A program made the translations under genes and the position numbers. From Elgaria multicarinata webbii (taxonomy: Eukaryota > Chordata > Lepidosauria > Squamata > Anguidae), in assembly GCF_023053635.1 (NCBI RefSeq), contig NC_086173.1:146800697-146864696 (forward strand): a stretch of 64,000 nucleotides of DNA. Reading direction: 5' to 3'. This document shows positions 45,126 to 58,045 of this stretch, piece after piece. Position 1 is the first letter of the stretch. The number at the start of each line of letters is the position of its first letter. The notes under the pieces are model-generated. The model was not told where the DNA came from, did no database searches, and saw nothing but the letters and a program-made list of their open reading frames with translations.

Positions 45126-45298
45126 ATGATAAAGGACAAAGAAGCATTTCAGAGACTCAATTTCCTCTATCAGGTGAGAAGACTGTTTCTTGTGCAGCTG
45201 TGATATTCAGTAGGCAGCTTTAGGGTTGGGGGTTGCATGTGACCCTGAAGGGTTTATCTTGTTGACTGTTGCCCCTTTTTCACAAAAGCACACAGAGG

Positions 45299-45382
<84 letters not shown>

Positions 45383-48300
45383 AAGCAGGGGTGGGTGGGT
45401 TGATATTTCATTCTTTTTTTAAGGGCCTGATATGTGATAAAGAGAGCTGAATTATCACTATCTGACTTGTGTGTGAAATCTCTCTATAAAAACAGCTTGT
45501 AGATGTTTTGGATGCAACAGAGACTAGGAGCAACTAGCTCACTATAGAAAATAATGCCCCCAATGTAGGCGAGTGATACTGTCCATCTGGTTATGCCAAC
45601 TTATCATCAGTGGCTGCTACTCAGGAGTGAGCCATACCCACTCTGATTGGATCAGATTTCGCTTTCATTTGTGTTCTGAATAGTTACGTCAATCACCAGC
45701 TACATTATTTTTGTGTAATTTTTATCCTTCCAAAGCTCAGGGCAGCATCCATGTTTTCCTGCTCTAACCACTACACCACACTATTTCTCTTACATTGCTT
45801 GGCCTTTTGGCTTCATTTTGGTTTTTAGAAAAAAAAAATCCTCTCTGTGTATCCATGTGAGTATCGGCCTGTCTGCTTAGGAGCATCAATAATCCTTGTA
45901 GCACTTTAAAAAAAATTGTTATTATTTTTTATGACATAAGCTTTTGTGAGTCTGCTTCTTGTAATGTTATCCTTGGTTGGCAGGTCTACACATGGTGAGC
46001 ATAGAAAGAAAAACATGTAAACCGAGGTTAAATGGTAATGGCATGCAAAATGTACAGTCTGTGACCGTTTAAAGTTTAAAAGTATACAAAAGAAACATAA
46101 TGACCATTTCCAACTGTAGAGTTGATGATACCACTATGATCTTAGCATAGCTAAGTAAATCAATGTCTGCTAGTCATGATAGCTATGTATTTCCTCCGGT
46201 ATTGGAGGCAGTATGCCCCTGAATACCAGTTGCTAGGGAACATGAGTGGGAGAGTGCTATTGCGCTGACATCCTACTAGTTGTGGGGTCCTCACAGGCCG
46301 CTGCTTGGTCACTATGTGGATGGAATGGCCCTGTTCAGACAATACGCTACACCATGTTGCTTAACCACAAAATGGTTAACCTTAATGCATTCCGTTAACC
46401 ATGTTGTGGTTAAGCAGCATGGCTTAGTGTGTTATCTGAATGTGGCCAATTATGGACTAGAAAGGCCTTTGGTCTGATCCACCATGGCTCTTTTTATGTT
46501 CTCAAATTAATACCTGTAGTGGCACAAAATGCCTGCCTACTTAGATCACTTAATCCTTTTGACACTGTGACTTCTGGCCCATGAAAGCTCATCAATTAGT
46601 AGTAAAGGTCATGTCTTAAAGGTCAAGTCAATACGCAAAACAAAATTGGTTTAAGAAAATTAGTGCAATGCAAGGTTCAAATAAAACTACCACCGTGCAC
46701 ACTAAGATGAAATTTAATGAAATAACTGATCCATGCTGTTAAGCATAAAAAGTAATAAACAATAATTTAAATTTTTAATGATTTAACATGTAACATAACA
46801 TTATACCAGAATAAGAGCTAAACAGTCCACAAACACTAAATGGAAACTACACATGCACGGTGCATAAGTTCTTTGCATGCTGCGCTTTACTGAAAACCTG
46901 CTTTGACTGTAGACTTGGTTTATGGATGCTTCAGCTATATCTTAGCAGCTACAAGATTATTATTATTATTATTTATTTATATAGCACCATCAATGTACAT
47001 GGTGCTGTACAGAGTAAAACAGTAAATAGCAAGACTCTGCCGCATACGGCAAGTCCCTTCTTCTCCTGATGCATCCATAAATTGCCTGACACGGATAAGC
47101 TATACAAGAGTTAATGTTTGGTCTGAGTGGAACAATTAAGTTAAGAGAATTTTTCTATGTTTGGGGCTATAATGTTAACAATTCCTTATCCCCCTGACAA
47201 AGACCCTTGTGGTTGAAATGCGTATGGGACAGGTGGATGGGTATAGCCTTCATATGACCAGTGCTGGTTTTAACCTATAAAGCCCTACATGGCTTGGGAC
47301 AGCAATACCTGATGGAACACCTCTCCCGACATGAACCTACCCATACACTGCGCTCAACATCTAAGGTCCTCCTCTGAGTGCCTTCTCTGAGGGAAGCTCA
47401 GAGGATTGCAACAAGGGAGAGGGCCTTTTTGGTGGTGCCCCCCCCCCCCCCCCGACTGTGGAATGATCTCCCTGATGAGGCTCGCCAGGCGCCAACATTG
47501 TTATCTTTCAGGCACCAGGTCAAGACTTTCCTCTTCCCCCAGGCATTTAAAGGCATTGAATGCTAAGTTTGTTTTTTAAAGGACCCCAGAATTGTTGTTT
47601 TAAATGGATGCTGCTGTTTTTATACTGTTGTTTTTATGTCTCTGATGGTTTTTAAATTTTGTATATTTTTAATGTTTACTGTTTTTAGCTTTTGTGAACC
47701 GCCCAGAGAGCTACAGCTGTGGGGTGGTATATAAATGTAATTAAATAAATAAAATAAAATAAAATAAATAATAGAAACAAGTGAACTGTGTAGTTTCCAT
47801 TTAGTGTTTGTGGGTTGTTTAGTTCTTATTCTGGTATAATTTTATGTTACATGTTAAATCATTAAATTTTTAAATTATTATGTGTTTATTATTACTTTTT
47901 TTTGCTTAACACTGGATCAGTTACTTCATTATTTTTCTTACTGTGCATAGTGGTAGCTTCATTTGAACCTTGTATTGCACTATTTTTTTTATACCCATGA
48001 AAGCGCATGTCATGGAATATTTGGCCTTGTAAGTTACTGCAGGACTCTTTGCTGTTCTTACTACAATAAGGCCTGGAGAGTCCTCTGCAAGACATCATTG
48101 TGCAGTGCGGCTATGGGTGTATGCAACGCACAAGGCCTGGGGTGCCTCTGTGGGGATACGATTAGTGCTGGTGAAACTAAGGAGGTTTGACTTCTTTCCA
48201 TTCCCTACAACAGGCAGCACATTGTGTTCTCGCACAAAACCCAGACAACCAGGAGTTGGCCCGCTTCTACTGCCACACCCAGAACAGCATCAGCCGACGG

Positions 48301-51300
48301 CTGGTCTTAAGACAGTGAGTGCCAGGTTTGGGGAGTAGGGAGGGTGTTAATGGGGAGAGAGATGCTGTGGTTGCCAGCAGGACAGGACTGTTTCCAAGCT
48401 GCTGCTGCTACTGATATGTGTCAAGGTAGAATCATAGAATAGCAGAGTTGGAAGGGGCCTACAAGGCCATCGAGTCCAACCCCCTGCTCAATGCTGGAAT
48501 CCACCCTAAAGCATCCCTGACAGATGGTGTATATGTTGTGTTTAGGATGGCTTGAAGGCATCTGCCCAGGTGGAAAGAGTTTCACCTCTTGCCTTTATTT
48601 ATTTATTTATTTATATCCCACCTTTTCTCCTCCAAGGAACCCAAGGCAGTGTACATAATCTCCTCTCTATTTTATCCTCACAACAACAACCCTGTGAGGT
48701 GGGTTGGGCTGAGAGTCTGTGACTGGCCCAAAGTAACGCAGTGGGTTTCCATGGCCGAGTGGGGACTAGAACCTAGATCTCCTGACTCCCAGTCCAACAC
48801 TTTAGCCACTACGCCACACTGGCTCTCACCAGTGCCTTTCCTAGGGTGCTACTGCCAAGAGACAGACATAGTGGGGAGAGCAGCCATAGGGATGAGGGTG
48901 CCCTTTCTTGGCTCAGGATATGGGGCTCTGTTAAGACAAGCAGCCTTTTCTGCTGCTTAAGGGTGCTGCTGTTTGCAATGTTGGGTGTGGGTGTTTCCTT
49001 GTTTTACTGCGAGTTTGATGCAGAGAGGTATCTTATTGTTAGTCTCTTAATACGAACTGTTGAGTGAATTGCTTAAGGCAAGTATAGTATTACAGTTACT
49101 GGATATTAACTGATCTATTAGCATGTCTTCTGCTTGTTCAGTTTTTTCCTATGTTTTATACGAACTGTAATTGATTTAATGTTGTAGTGTAGTGTATTAT
49201 AATTATGGCTACTGTGTTTGTTTGGTGAACCATTTGAGCATAATGAATTGTGGAAAATGTGGTGTACAAGTGCAGTGATTATGACTAAGGGAGCATAGGG
49301 GCTCTACTTTGTAGCTAAGTAAGTTTGGGTCTGGCCCAGGTGGGTGACCACCTGGGAACCTTTGTCCACCACCTTGAGTTCCATGGAATGAAGGATATAA
49401 ATTTAATTTTAAAAAATACATTGCTCACAGCCCTCATTCCACCTAGTCTGTAATATGGTGGTGGTGATGATACTCTAAGGAAGCCTTCCCCAGCACGTTG
49501 CCTTCCCAATCATTTGGGCTATAACTCCCATCAGCCCCACCCAGCATGGCCAATGATCAGGGCTTATGGGAGTTGTATTCCAAGACATCTGGAAGGCACT
49601 AGATTGGGGAAGACAGTTGTAAGGAATTATATATATATGAAGAGCTTTGCACACTTGTGCGAAGAGTTGCATGAATACAGAATGCTTCTGTTTGTGCATG
49701 TGTCAAACAAGCAATTGCCACTTCTCATCTCTGTTTGCCTTGCAGGGACCCCTCTGTGAAAAGGACCGTCTGTAAATCTTGCTTCTCCCTTCTTGTCCCT
49801 GGGGTCAGCTCAACTGTGCGCCAGAGAAGTGAGTCCTTCCCTTCCTCCTTGTTTGCGGTGTTGCATGGATCCTCGTGACAGTGGTTTCTTGCTCTGGAGG
49901 GGTCAGTGGGTCTGGCACAATGTCTTTCCCACAATCTATATGGAGCTGAGGGCGGGATGCTTGGAGTTTGGAAGGTTGGAGTGGTACCACAGAGGGATGC
50001 TTGGAGTTTCCCTGCTGCCTTGAAAGTCCTCTGGGTGGGGCGATCTATACATATGCCTTGCTGTGAGCCTCGCTAGGGATTATGGTGGTAAATCGGGCCA
50101 CATTTCCACTCTTAAGTGTAACCTGATCCCTGAGGATGGGGGGTGATGTGCTGCACGGTATGGACTAGATGCCTGAGTTTTTAGGTGGCCTTCCCTTTCC
50201 CCCAAGCAGTCAGGCACCTAGGGAAGCCTTTATAGCAGGGGTGCGCAGCCTCCATTTTGCAGCAGCTCTCAGGGGCTGCCTTCCAGGGGTGGGCGGGGCC
50301 AACTTTAAGAGGGGCAGGACAAAAATGCTTGCGTATTTTAGCTTCAAGCTCTTTTTGCCAATAAGTAAGCCGTAGGAGAGGCATTTCAAGCTTTTAGAAT
50401 GTGGGGGAAAACTGCACAACAACTGTGAAACCACCCAACAGTCATCAGAATACTAGAAGCAGCGAAGCAGATTAGTGGGAGATTCAGGACAGAAAAATGG
50501 AAGTACTTCTTTATGCAGTGCGTAGTTAAACTATGGAATTCACTCCCAGAAGATGCAGTGATGGCTACCAATTTTGGATGGATTTAAAAGGGGGTTGGAT
50601 AAATTCCTGGCATAGAAGGGTATCAGTGCCTACTTGTCCTGATGGCTATGTGCTACCAGTATCGGAGGCAGTATGCTTGTGTACACCAATTGCTGGGGAA
50701 CATGAGTGCTGTTGCACTCATGTCCTGGTTGTGGTCGACAGCTGGTTGGCCACTTTTTGAACAGAGTGCTGCACTAGATGGACCCTCGGTCTGATCCAGC
50801 AGGGCTCTTCTTAATGTTCCTATGTAGAGGGACTGGGGCCCGGAGAAGGGGGCATGGCCTTTTGGGGAAACCCGGAGGGCCAAATTGGTTCTGCACCCCG
50901 GCATAATATAATCTGTTTCCTTTGGAGGAAGTAGAGACCACTGGAGATGTCAGATTGCATTGCAATATCATCGTTCTTTTCAAGATTGAGCAGGTGTTAA
51001 CGTGGGGCATGGAAACAAGCACATGGACAGGGAATGCCAGCCTCAAAACCAACCTCAGCACTGCAGAATCCCCCAAACTGCTACTGCGAGCTATATCCAT
51101 GCTGTTTTTATTCCGCTTTCCTTGCACAGTTCTAGACAGAGACCCCCACGCTGGCAGGCGGTTGTGACTTGCACTTCGCATTGAGGCTGCCATTGTCCTC
51201 TGTTAAACACAAGGCCACGTCCACTTTATGGACTTGATTGAACACCATGACAATTACCCTGTTAAGATTTAGTGATCCCTTTCCTGGGTTCCCTGACTCA

Positions 51301-53435
51301 TTCACTCCTCACTTCTCCAACCAGAACGCCGTAATCAGCGGTGGACTGCTGTGCGGTGTCTCAACTGTGGCCTAACCAAGCGTTTCCTCAGCGACCCTGA
51401 CTATAAGTTGTGGTCGGAGCAACCTGAGGCGTTACTAGAGAACCAGACACCAGCTGGTGAAGGACCAAAAGGTAAGGAAATGTAGCTATGGCTCTCTTGG
51501 AAAAGTAAGCAGATACTGGGAGCTTGCTTTCTTCTGAAGTTCTCTCCTAACCCTCTTGTATAAGCTTACAGTCTTTTGCTGTTCTCCATCTCCTAACTGT
51601 ATTGAGCTTAATTCACTGGAGGTCATTAGAAAGAAGCTGAGAGCAGTTATGGGGTTAGTTCCTAGCTGAAAACTGGGAGGCCTGGGGTCAACGAGATGGC
51701 TGTAGGCCAGTCAGTGGTGCCCTCATGGCAGGACTTCGGGGCAGAGGTCAGGGCCCACTCGACAGATTGAGAAGCCCAAGGCTCCACTCCGCACGTTGCA
51801 AATGAGTCCTCAAATGCAGCAGGACTGGCTTGCTGCATTTTGAAGAAATTGAAATGCAGCAAGGAACACATCACCATCTGAAGAAGGAGGAGCCTTTTAA
51901 AATCATGGAGTCCAGAGTCTGTAATTAGCAAACTGCACCACAGGCCAGTTGAATGAAGAGGACATACAAGGGTTGTTGTTGTTGTTGTGACAATAAAGCT
52001 CTTGAGAGTTGGAGTCCAACATCATGAGGAGGCTACTGGTTTCCCACCTGTGTTGTACAAAGAAAAAATAGAGGCTATCAGAGTGTTCCTGTGCATCTAC
52101 AGCAGAGTGGAGAAAATTTGATTTTTTAAAATCAAATTTATTTGATTTAAATCTGATTTTTATCTATATCTGATTTTTTTATTTAAATATTTTTTTAAAA
52201 AACCTCGTAAATAAAATACTAAACTTCTCTCCAACTTAAAAAAAACAACATGGTTACAATTCCATCTCATCATAAACATGCTAAACGTACACTTACAGTC
52301 TCATAAAATGAAGTTCCCTGCTACTCAAAGGTGAGTATTAATTTCATTGTTTATCTCATGAAGATGTCTCCGCCCAGCCGAACTACCAGCTCTTGCTTCT
52401 TGGAAGCTCTGGGCTTTCAGTTTCTCTTCCTAACGTCACATGTGCAAATTCGCAGGCTATATAGGATTGTTGCTTTGTGCTTATGTAGTGGTGAAGTTGG
52501 GCCAAGCAAGACAGAGAAGTTAAATTAAAGCAGAAAGACATTATAGGAGGGTGGATTAAAAATGATGCTTGATTCCTATAAGTTGTGGGTTGTTGGGTGG
52601 GTACGAAGCTATCCCTGCTGCATGCCAGGTTCAGACAACGCGCGCTACATTGCAAGGAATTATGCAAAAGTCACGATGGCTTCTCCCTACAGGATCGTCC
52701 AAACCCAGTCAAAGAAATTCAAAGCCTGCTTGTCAGAATGAAACAGTGGAAATAATACTCCATTTAGTTGTAAATTAACATGGCTTAGTGTTCAGATTTG
52801 CACCATTGTTCAGGAAATATATTAAAAAGTTTCAGTGAGAAACTTGATTTAAGTGAGTGTTTTAAATCTATCTTTTTTTCCTTGCTGATTTAAATTACTG
52901 ATTTAAATTTACTTGATTTAAATCGGTTCAGCCTGATCTACAGACCTTGTGGATATCAGATATCCCTAGTCCTAATTCTAATAGTCAAATTGGGCTGGAA
53001 ATTTACTAGGGAAAGGGCTTGAATTAGAAGGCTACAATAAGGAGCATGTTGAGTATTTCCATTCAAAAAGGAAAGAGTAGGGGTGATTTCCACAGATCAG
53101 GAGTGGCAGCAGGGGAGAGGGGCAGTTGTCAAGATGTGCAGCCATTTTGAAAATCTGGAGGAACCAAAGTTGGGAGCAGGTTTGTTCAGTGGGGAAAGGC
53201 TGGTGCAGAGATTATAGCTGCAGAAATCATTTTTAGGAGGAGGCCTCAATCACAGGCCACTTTTTCCTTGTGTTGCACTGCAGGCCAGATGCCCAGCTCA
53301 ATTCAACGGCCGCCCAAGGTCTCCCTAACGGAAAAGGCAACAGCCCCGGATTCCACCCCTTGCAGCCATCCTTCCTCTGAGAAGACCCCTGTGGGTGCCA
53401 AATCTAAAGGACAGAAAGGACCAAGTGAGAAGTGA
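45126..53435 (+). CDS. RPP21: Ribonuclease P protein subunit p21
   Basis: Five coding exons: 45126-45173, 48214-48314, 49746-49828, 51325-51471 and 53284-53435, with GT-AG junctions in frame (176 residues). The N-terminus MIKDKEAFQRLNFLYQAAHC and the block RLVLRQDPSVKRTVC are close to human RPP21. The protein is a subunit of nuclear RNase P and MRP, which process the 5' ends of precursor tRNA and rRNA. Two CxxC pairs (CKSC in exon 3, CLNC in exon 4) form the zinc ribbon of the Rpr2/Rpp21 fold. After residue 125 a Ser/Pro/Lys-rich tail, ending GQKGPSEK, is unlike the human one and makes the protein about 20 residues longer. ATG at 45126 is chosen because it opens the conserved frame. The 3' UTR has AATAAA at 54068. 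Confidence 0.96.
45303..45376 (+). repeat. (TC)n(AC)n microsatellite
   Basis: A TC run followed directly by an AC run in RPP21 intron. Confidence 0.95.
46165..46500 (+). mobile_element. CR1 LINE 3' region split by a MITE
   Basis: CR1 sequence (TATTGGAGGCAGTATGCCCC to CTGATCCACCATGGCTC) is interrupted at 46327-46447. Confidence 0.75.
46327..46447. mobile_element. TTCAGACA MITE nested in CR1
   Basis: GGCCCTGTTCAGACAATACG faces GTGTGTTATCTGAATGTGGCC, with ACCATGTTGCTTAACCAC and its inverse inside. The flanks share AAT, a possible 3-bp target duplication. Confidence 0.75.
46956..47050 (-). mobile_element. L2-clade LINE 3' tail
   Basis: An ATT run followed by TATAGCACCATCAATGTACA and GTACAGAGTAAAACAG, the inverse of the family 3' end. 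Confidence 0.85.
47262..47772 (+). mobile_element. LINE 3' end (AACCGCCCAGAGAG tail family)
   Basis: Encodes the reverse transcriptase terminus (REAQRIATRERAFLVV, then LWNDLPDEARQAPTLLSF) and a 3' UTR ending in GTGGTATATAAATGTAAT plus an AAATA run. It is probably L2/CR1-group. It lies in RPP21 intron. Confidence 0.75.
48427..48527 (-). mobile_element. CR1 LINE 3' end
   Basis: ATCATAGAATAGCAGAGTTG with the following CR1 block, about 110 bp after RPP21 coding exon 2. Confidence 0.9.
48592..48830 (-). mobile_element. CORE-SINE
   Basis: Same family as 40607-41042: TTTATTTATATCCCACC tail, GACTGGCCCAAAGTAACGCA and CTTTAGCCACTACGCCACAC. Confidence 0.85.
49480..49620. mobile_element. Palindromic MITE, GTAGTCC family
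   Basis: AAGCCTTCCCCAGCACGTTG faces GGCACTAGATTGGGGAAGAC, with TATAACTCCCATCAGCCC and the inverse inside. Confidence 0.8.
50430..50825 (+). mobile_element. CR1 LINE 3' region
   Basis: ACAGAAAAATGGAAGTACTTC through GATCCAGCAGGGCTCTTC, the CR1 C-terminal and 3' UTR region, inside RPP21 intron 3. Confidence 0.8.
52100..52940. mobile_element. AT-rich element with ATTTGATTTAAATC ends
   Basis: Both ends are dense in AAATTTGATTT and GATTTAAATC strings in opposite senses (52115-52180 and 52845-52928), as expected for a DNA element with long AT-rich inverted ends. No coding sequence. The family is not certain. Confidence 0.45.
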
Positions 53436-54090
53436 CCCTTTCCTTGGGAACAGGATCTATCTTCCAAATTAGGCAAGCAGCTGTGGATTGGTAGCAAATC
53501 TGGGGAGGCGTGGGGTAGCCCTGAATTGGAGCAGAGAAACGAATGCGGCCAGCAAGATAACTTGTTGCGGAAAGAAGACCGTGGACTCCTGTTTGCATGC
53601 AAAATCCCAGTTAGCGACTTGGAGGACTGGGATGGATGGCTCAGACCAGATGAGTTTGAGGATAAAGGTCCTCTTGTATAGGGCACCCAGTTGTGAGGTG
53701 GGAAGGGTGGGTGTTGTCCTCTCTTACAGCCCACAGAGGCCTGGTGAGGAGGCTTCACTCATCACCACTGCCTGTGTCCCCTTTCTCCCGCCGTCTCCAT
53801 AGTTAGAAATCCCTTCACACTCTGTTCCTTATTTGTGCCCACAAGTATTGCTTCCTTCCAGGTGGCACTCACTGCCTGGATTTTGCCAATTGAGACATCA
53901 GTTTGGGAGGTGGGTGGGTATGCAGCTAGGTAAGTCCCATGTCCAGAGGACTGGGGATGCTGATGCCAGGAGATTTGGGTGAACGCTTGAGGGGAAGGAA
54001 TGTGAGGGAGGGATAGCTCCAACCCAACTTCACTCTTGTATAGGAGAAAGCTGTGTGAAGAACAGGAAATAAAATTTTGTTTCACAAAGA
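53436..54090 (+). other. RPP21: RPP21 3' UTR
   Basis: Sequence after the RPP21 stop up to shortly past AATAAA at 54068-54073. Open frames here are unsupported. Confidence 0.65.
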
Positions 54091-54142
54091 GTATTTGTAT
54101 TGTCATCTCTAGATGTTTGATTCAGTTTGCCCTTCCCCTGTT

Positions 54143-54502
54143 AGCAGAGTGGTTCGTGCTCTTCGCTCCTCTGATGCCATGTTTCTCACCTGCCCAAGGG
54201 TCTCTACTTCCCTTGCTCGGCTTCGTCCATTTTCTTCGGCTGCCCCTTATGCCTGGAACGCTCTTCCAGAACATTTGCGAACTACAAGTTCAACCGCAGC
54301 TTTTAAAGCTCAGCTAAAAACTTTTCTTTTCCCTAAAGCTTTTAAAACTTGATTTTGCTCTGACTTTTATACTCCCTTTGCACTCTCTTCCCCTCCTTAT
54401 TGTTTTATTATGATTTTATTAGAATGTAAGCCTATGCGGCAGGGTCTTGCTATTTATTGTTTTACTCTGTACAGCACCATGTACATTGATGGTGCTATAT
54501 AA

Positions 54503-54551
<49 letters not shown>

Positions 54552-54552
54552 T
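54143..54552 (+). mobile_element. L2-clade LINE 3' end
   Basis: Encodes [16 protein letters not shown] and [17 protein letters not shown], then the family 3' UTR and a long AAT run. It is more diverged than 5870-6500 or 63267-63668. It lies just beyond the RPP21 polyadenylation signal. Confidence 0.9.
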
Positions 54553-55190
54553 GCGCTCTGGGTCAAATGTATAAGATGCCACCGCCTGGCATCTGGCCCA
54601 ACGCTTCGTTGGGAGGTACAAGACACCGTCAAACATGGCACCTCATGCCAATAGCACCCGTACATACAAACGTCAAGTGAAGCGTTCTCCACGAGCTAGC
54701 GTAGCAGTGCATTCATCCCAATTGATGATCTTTGGGGAGTCCTCAAAATTCTCCAGTAGTGAAACTCCAAGGTTAGTAGTTGCCTCTTTCCTTTCACAGC
54801 AGGACCACAAACTGCTTTGCCTGTGAGAATGTCGGGGGGGGGGGGGGGAGAGGAGAGGGCCTCTGAGTATGTAAACAGCACCTTAAGGGCAAATAGCTGG
54901 CAAGGGGATTTTTCATGGAAAACTGCTGAGAGACCCTGATCCACAACAGGGTCCACACCACAACTTTTCCTTCAAAATAAGTCAGTTTTAGCACACTCTT
55001 TTGTTTTTATTTCATTTCAGTGCTGCGCAGTCACCGAAGCTCTCTGGGCGATTTGCAACAACTCCTAAGACAATAAAATATAACGTTCAAAACACACCAT
55101 GAAAAATTAAATAGCCAAAATTTAAAATAATTTTTGGTAGCTAAAAACAGTCTCAATAAAATACTAGACCTGTTTAGATGACTGTCATAA
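54553..55190. other. Unassigned intergenic stretch
   Basis: Contains a G run near 54833-54848 and a LINE-tail scrap near 55010-55060. No gene. Confidence 0.5.
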
Positions 55191-55194
55191 ATTT

Positions 55195-55535
55195 GTTTAT
55201 TTATTTATTTAATTACATTTATATACCGCCCCACAGCCGAAGCTCTCTGGGCGGTTTACAACAATTAAAAATAGTAAACATTAAAAGTATACAAAAGTTT
55301 AAAAACCATAAAAACAGTATAAAAACAACAGTATCCATTTAAAAGCAACAATTCTGGGGTCCACTAAAAACAAACTTAACATTGTTAAATGCTGTTAAAA
55401 TGCCTGGGAGAAGAGAAAAGTCTTGACCTGGCGCCGAAAAGATAACAACGTTGGCTCCAGGCGAGCCTCATCAGGAAGATCATTCCATAGTCGGGGGGGC
55501 AACCACTGAGAAGGCCCTCTCCCTTGTTGCCATAA
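55195..55535 (-). mobile_element. LINE 3' end (AACCGCCCAGAGAG tail family)
   Basis: Inverse of the 47262-47772 type, starting TTTATTTATTTA and ATATACCGCCCCACAGCCG and extending into the reverse transcriptase end. Confidence 0.8.
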
Positions 55536-55705
55536 ATGAACAGGTTGTGTGGTTTACCCCTCTCTTCTACATGACCTATTTAAAGGGATAATACTAGGTG
55601 CTAAAAACCGTAAGCATCTTCGCTTTAACTCCTAACATGGTTGGCTGGGGGAATGCTGAGAGATCTAGATGATCATATCTGGAGGGCACCAAGTTGGGGA
55701 AGGCT

Positions 55706-56690
55706 GGCATAATATCTGGGTGGCACAACAGCAGAAGTAAAGCAAAGAAAGCCAGCATTGCACCACAGCTCTTCCCACTCCCTCATGATCTTATTTAGGA
55801 TTAGCCTGCCATTGTCTTTATTACAAGAATTTACATCCTGCCTTTCAGCAGAAACTCCACTCATGTCATCTTGCAGTTTTAGAAACTAAAACGGACAGAA
55901 CTACCATAAAAGCAAAGAATAAGTGATTAAAATAGCAAGTTAAAATACTTTAAAAATGCAGCATTTAAGTTAAAATACACACATTAGGAACTACTGTTTT
56001 TCCTGTGGTAGTTCTGGGAAGCTGGACTAATGCACTGAGTACTCTTGAACCTTTGCATTGTTGTGTAATCTCCTCCCACTGTGCTGCAAGCAAGCATACA
56101 AGCAGTTGAGTCATTGCTCTTGAGATAAATACAACCAGTTCCCTTTCCAGGTAACAAGGAACCGAGCTGACATACTGGAAACTGTAAAACCCACCCGGGC
56201 AAAGAGGTAAGATAAAAGACATAAGGCATGGGTTAGGGTGTGCATTGGACGACTCCCAGTGTTCTTAAGTTTTTTTAGTAGACCCACTCCCTCTGCTGGT
56301 TAGTCGAATCCTAACCTTAAATAGGCATTTCTTGATTTGGGAGTATCAACAAGCATGTGGACAGGGTAAAGGTTGCATACCAAAGACTCCTGAGCAAATG
56401 TAGCAGAGATGAGGAGAGGTCCTCTTATGGATCAGTAACTGGTCAAAGAATGTCAATAAATGGACACGAAGGACTATAGGAAGCTGTCTTATACTGAGTT
56501 CATTTATACCAGCATTGTTGACTAGTATATTGGACAAGATTCTTTTCCAGCTCTATTTGGAGATGCTGGGGTTTGAACCTGGGACCTTCTGCATGCGAAG
56601 TAGGTGCTTTATCACATTGAGCTATGGCCCATCCTGTTCTCTTAATGGAAGGAGCTGGGCCCTTCCCCGAGGGTTTTATTAGGGCTAGAG
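55706..56690. other. Intergenic, no gene supported
   Basis: 55640-55706 is a half copy of the GTAGTCC MITE. 56465-56640 (GAAGCTGTCTTATACTGAGT, GGTTTGAACCTGGGACC) resembles a tRNA-derived SINE. The remainder is unrecognised. Confidence 0.45.
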
Positions 56691-57740
56691 ATTCTTAACT
56701 TGTTCATAAATGGAGTTTCGGTTTATCAAGTTTGCTGATGACAACAAATTATTTAGGGTGGTTGGGGGGGGGGGGGGGAGAACCGTGAAGAGCTCTAAAA
56801 GGATATCTGCAAAGGAGGGGGAATGGGCATTGACGTGGCAAATGAGGTTCAATGTAAGCAAGTGTAAAATGATGCACACTGTGACAAAAAATAAATCCAA
56901 ACTTCGTGTATGTGCTAATGGGATCTGAACAGGCAGTGAATAGCCAGGAAAGAAATCTTGCGGTGGACAGCTTGATGAATATGTCAAGCCAGCATGTGCC
57001 TGCTGTGAAAAAGACAAATTCCATGTTGGGGATCACTAAAAAGAGTGTTGAAAATAAAACTGCCAATATCATAATGCCTTTGTACAAGTTCCAGTCACTG
57101 CACGACCAAAATGATGTTGTAGAGCTGGGGAAAGTGCAGAAAGGGGGAAACAAAATGATCAAGGTGCTGGAGCAACTCCCCTATGAGGAATTTAGCGTTA
57201 CTGAGCTTTAAAAAAGATGGAGACATGATGAAGGTGTATAAAGTCAGGCATAATACGGAGAAAATGGAGCGGGAGGTGTTTTTCTCCGTCTCTCCTAACG
57301 CTAGAACCCGGGATCATCCAGTAAAGCTGAATGGTGGGAGATTTCAGGACAGATAAATGAAGTATTTATTCATACAGCACATCAGCTATGGAATTTGCTT
57401 CGACAAGATGTAGCAATGGCCACCAATTCGGATGGCTTCAAAAGAGGTTTAGACAGATTCCTGGAGGCGAAGGCTATCAGTGGCTACTGATCCTGATGGC
57501 TATATGCTACCTCCAGTGTCAGAGGCAGTATGCCTCTCCATAGCAGCTGCTGGATAACGCACGCTTGTGGGCGTGGGTGGGTGTTGTTGTGTTCGTGTCC
57601 TGCTGGTGGGCTTCCCATGGGCATCTGGTTGAGCACTATGGGAACAGAATGCTGGACTGGTTCTTATGTTCTTACATTTGTGACGGCCCATGGATATCTG
57701 GCTGGCCATGGTGAGAAGAGAATGCTGAACTAGATGTAAG
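56691..57740 (+). mobile_element. CR1 LINE, reverse transcriptase C-terminal part and 3' UTR
   Basis: Translations include KFADDNKLFRVV, then GEWALTWQMRFNVSKCKMMH, then LPYEEFSVTEL, the order seen at the end of CR1 ORF2. The frame is broken by shifts and stops, so this is an old copy. It ends about 300 bp before CEL-D. Confidence 0.85.
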
Positions 57741-58045
57741 CTCTTGTATTCCATGCATATGCAGCTAGAGTAGGATTCGTGGTGGGATTCGTTTCCAGGC
57801 CAAATATAGGGGACAAACACTGGGTCAAAAATGGGATCTCCAAAATGGAGAGGGTTGGCGGTCAGTACAAATAGTTCTATCCCGATAATCCAGGGTGGTC
57901 ATGAAGCCTACTGTATTTTTCCTCAGACTGGTCTTAAGTTGCGCTCCCATTGGTCTGAGCTAGCTGTCCCTCAAAACCAATAGGTTTTGGAAGGCTAAAT
58001 GTCCTATTCTATGTCTTTCTCGATGCTTCCCTTTCAGCTGCTGCA

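Noticed and set aside
45303-45376. Open frames over microsatellites (here, 16947-16994, 27587-27627, 54508-54551)
   Set aside because: Poly-dipeptide translations come from the simple repeat; no gene context.
56906-57211. 101-codon frame as a small host gene
   Set aside because: Content (LPYEEF, MLGITKKSVENKTANIIMPL) is decayed CR1 ORF2.
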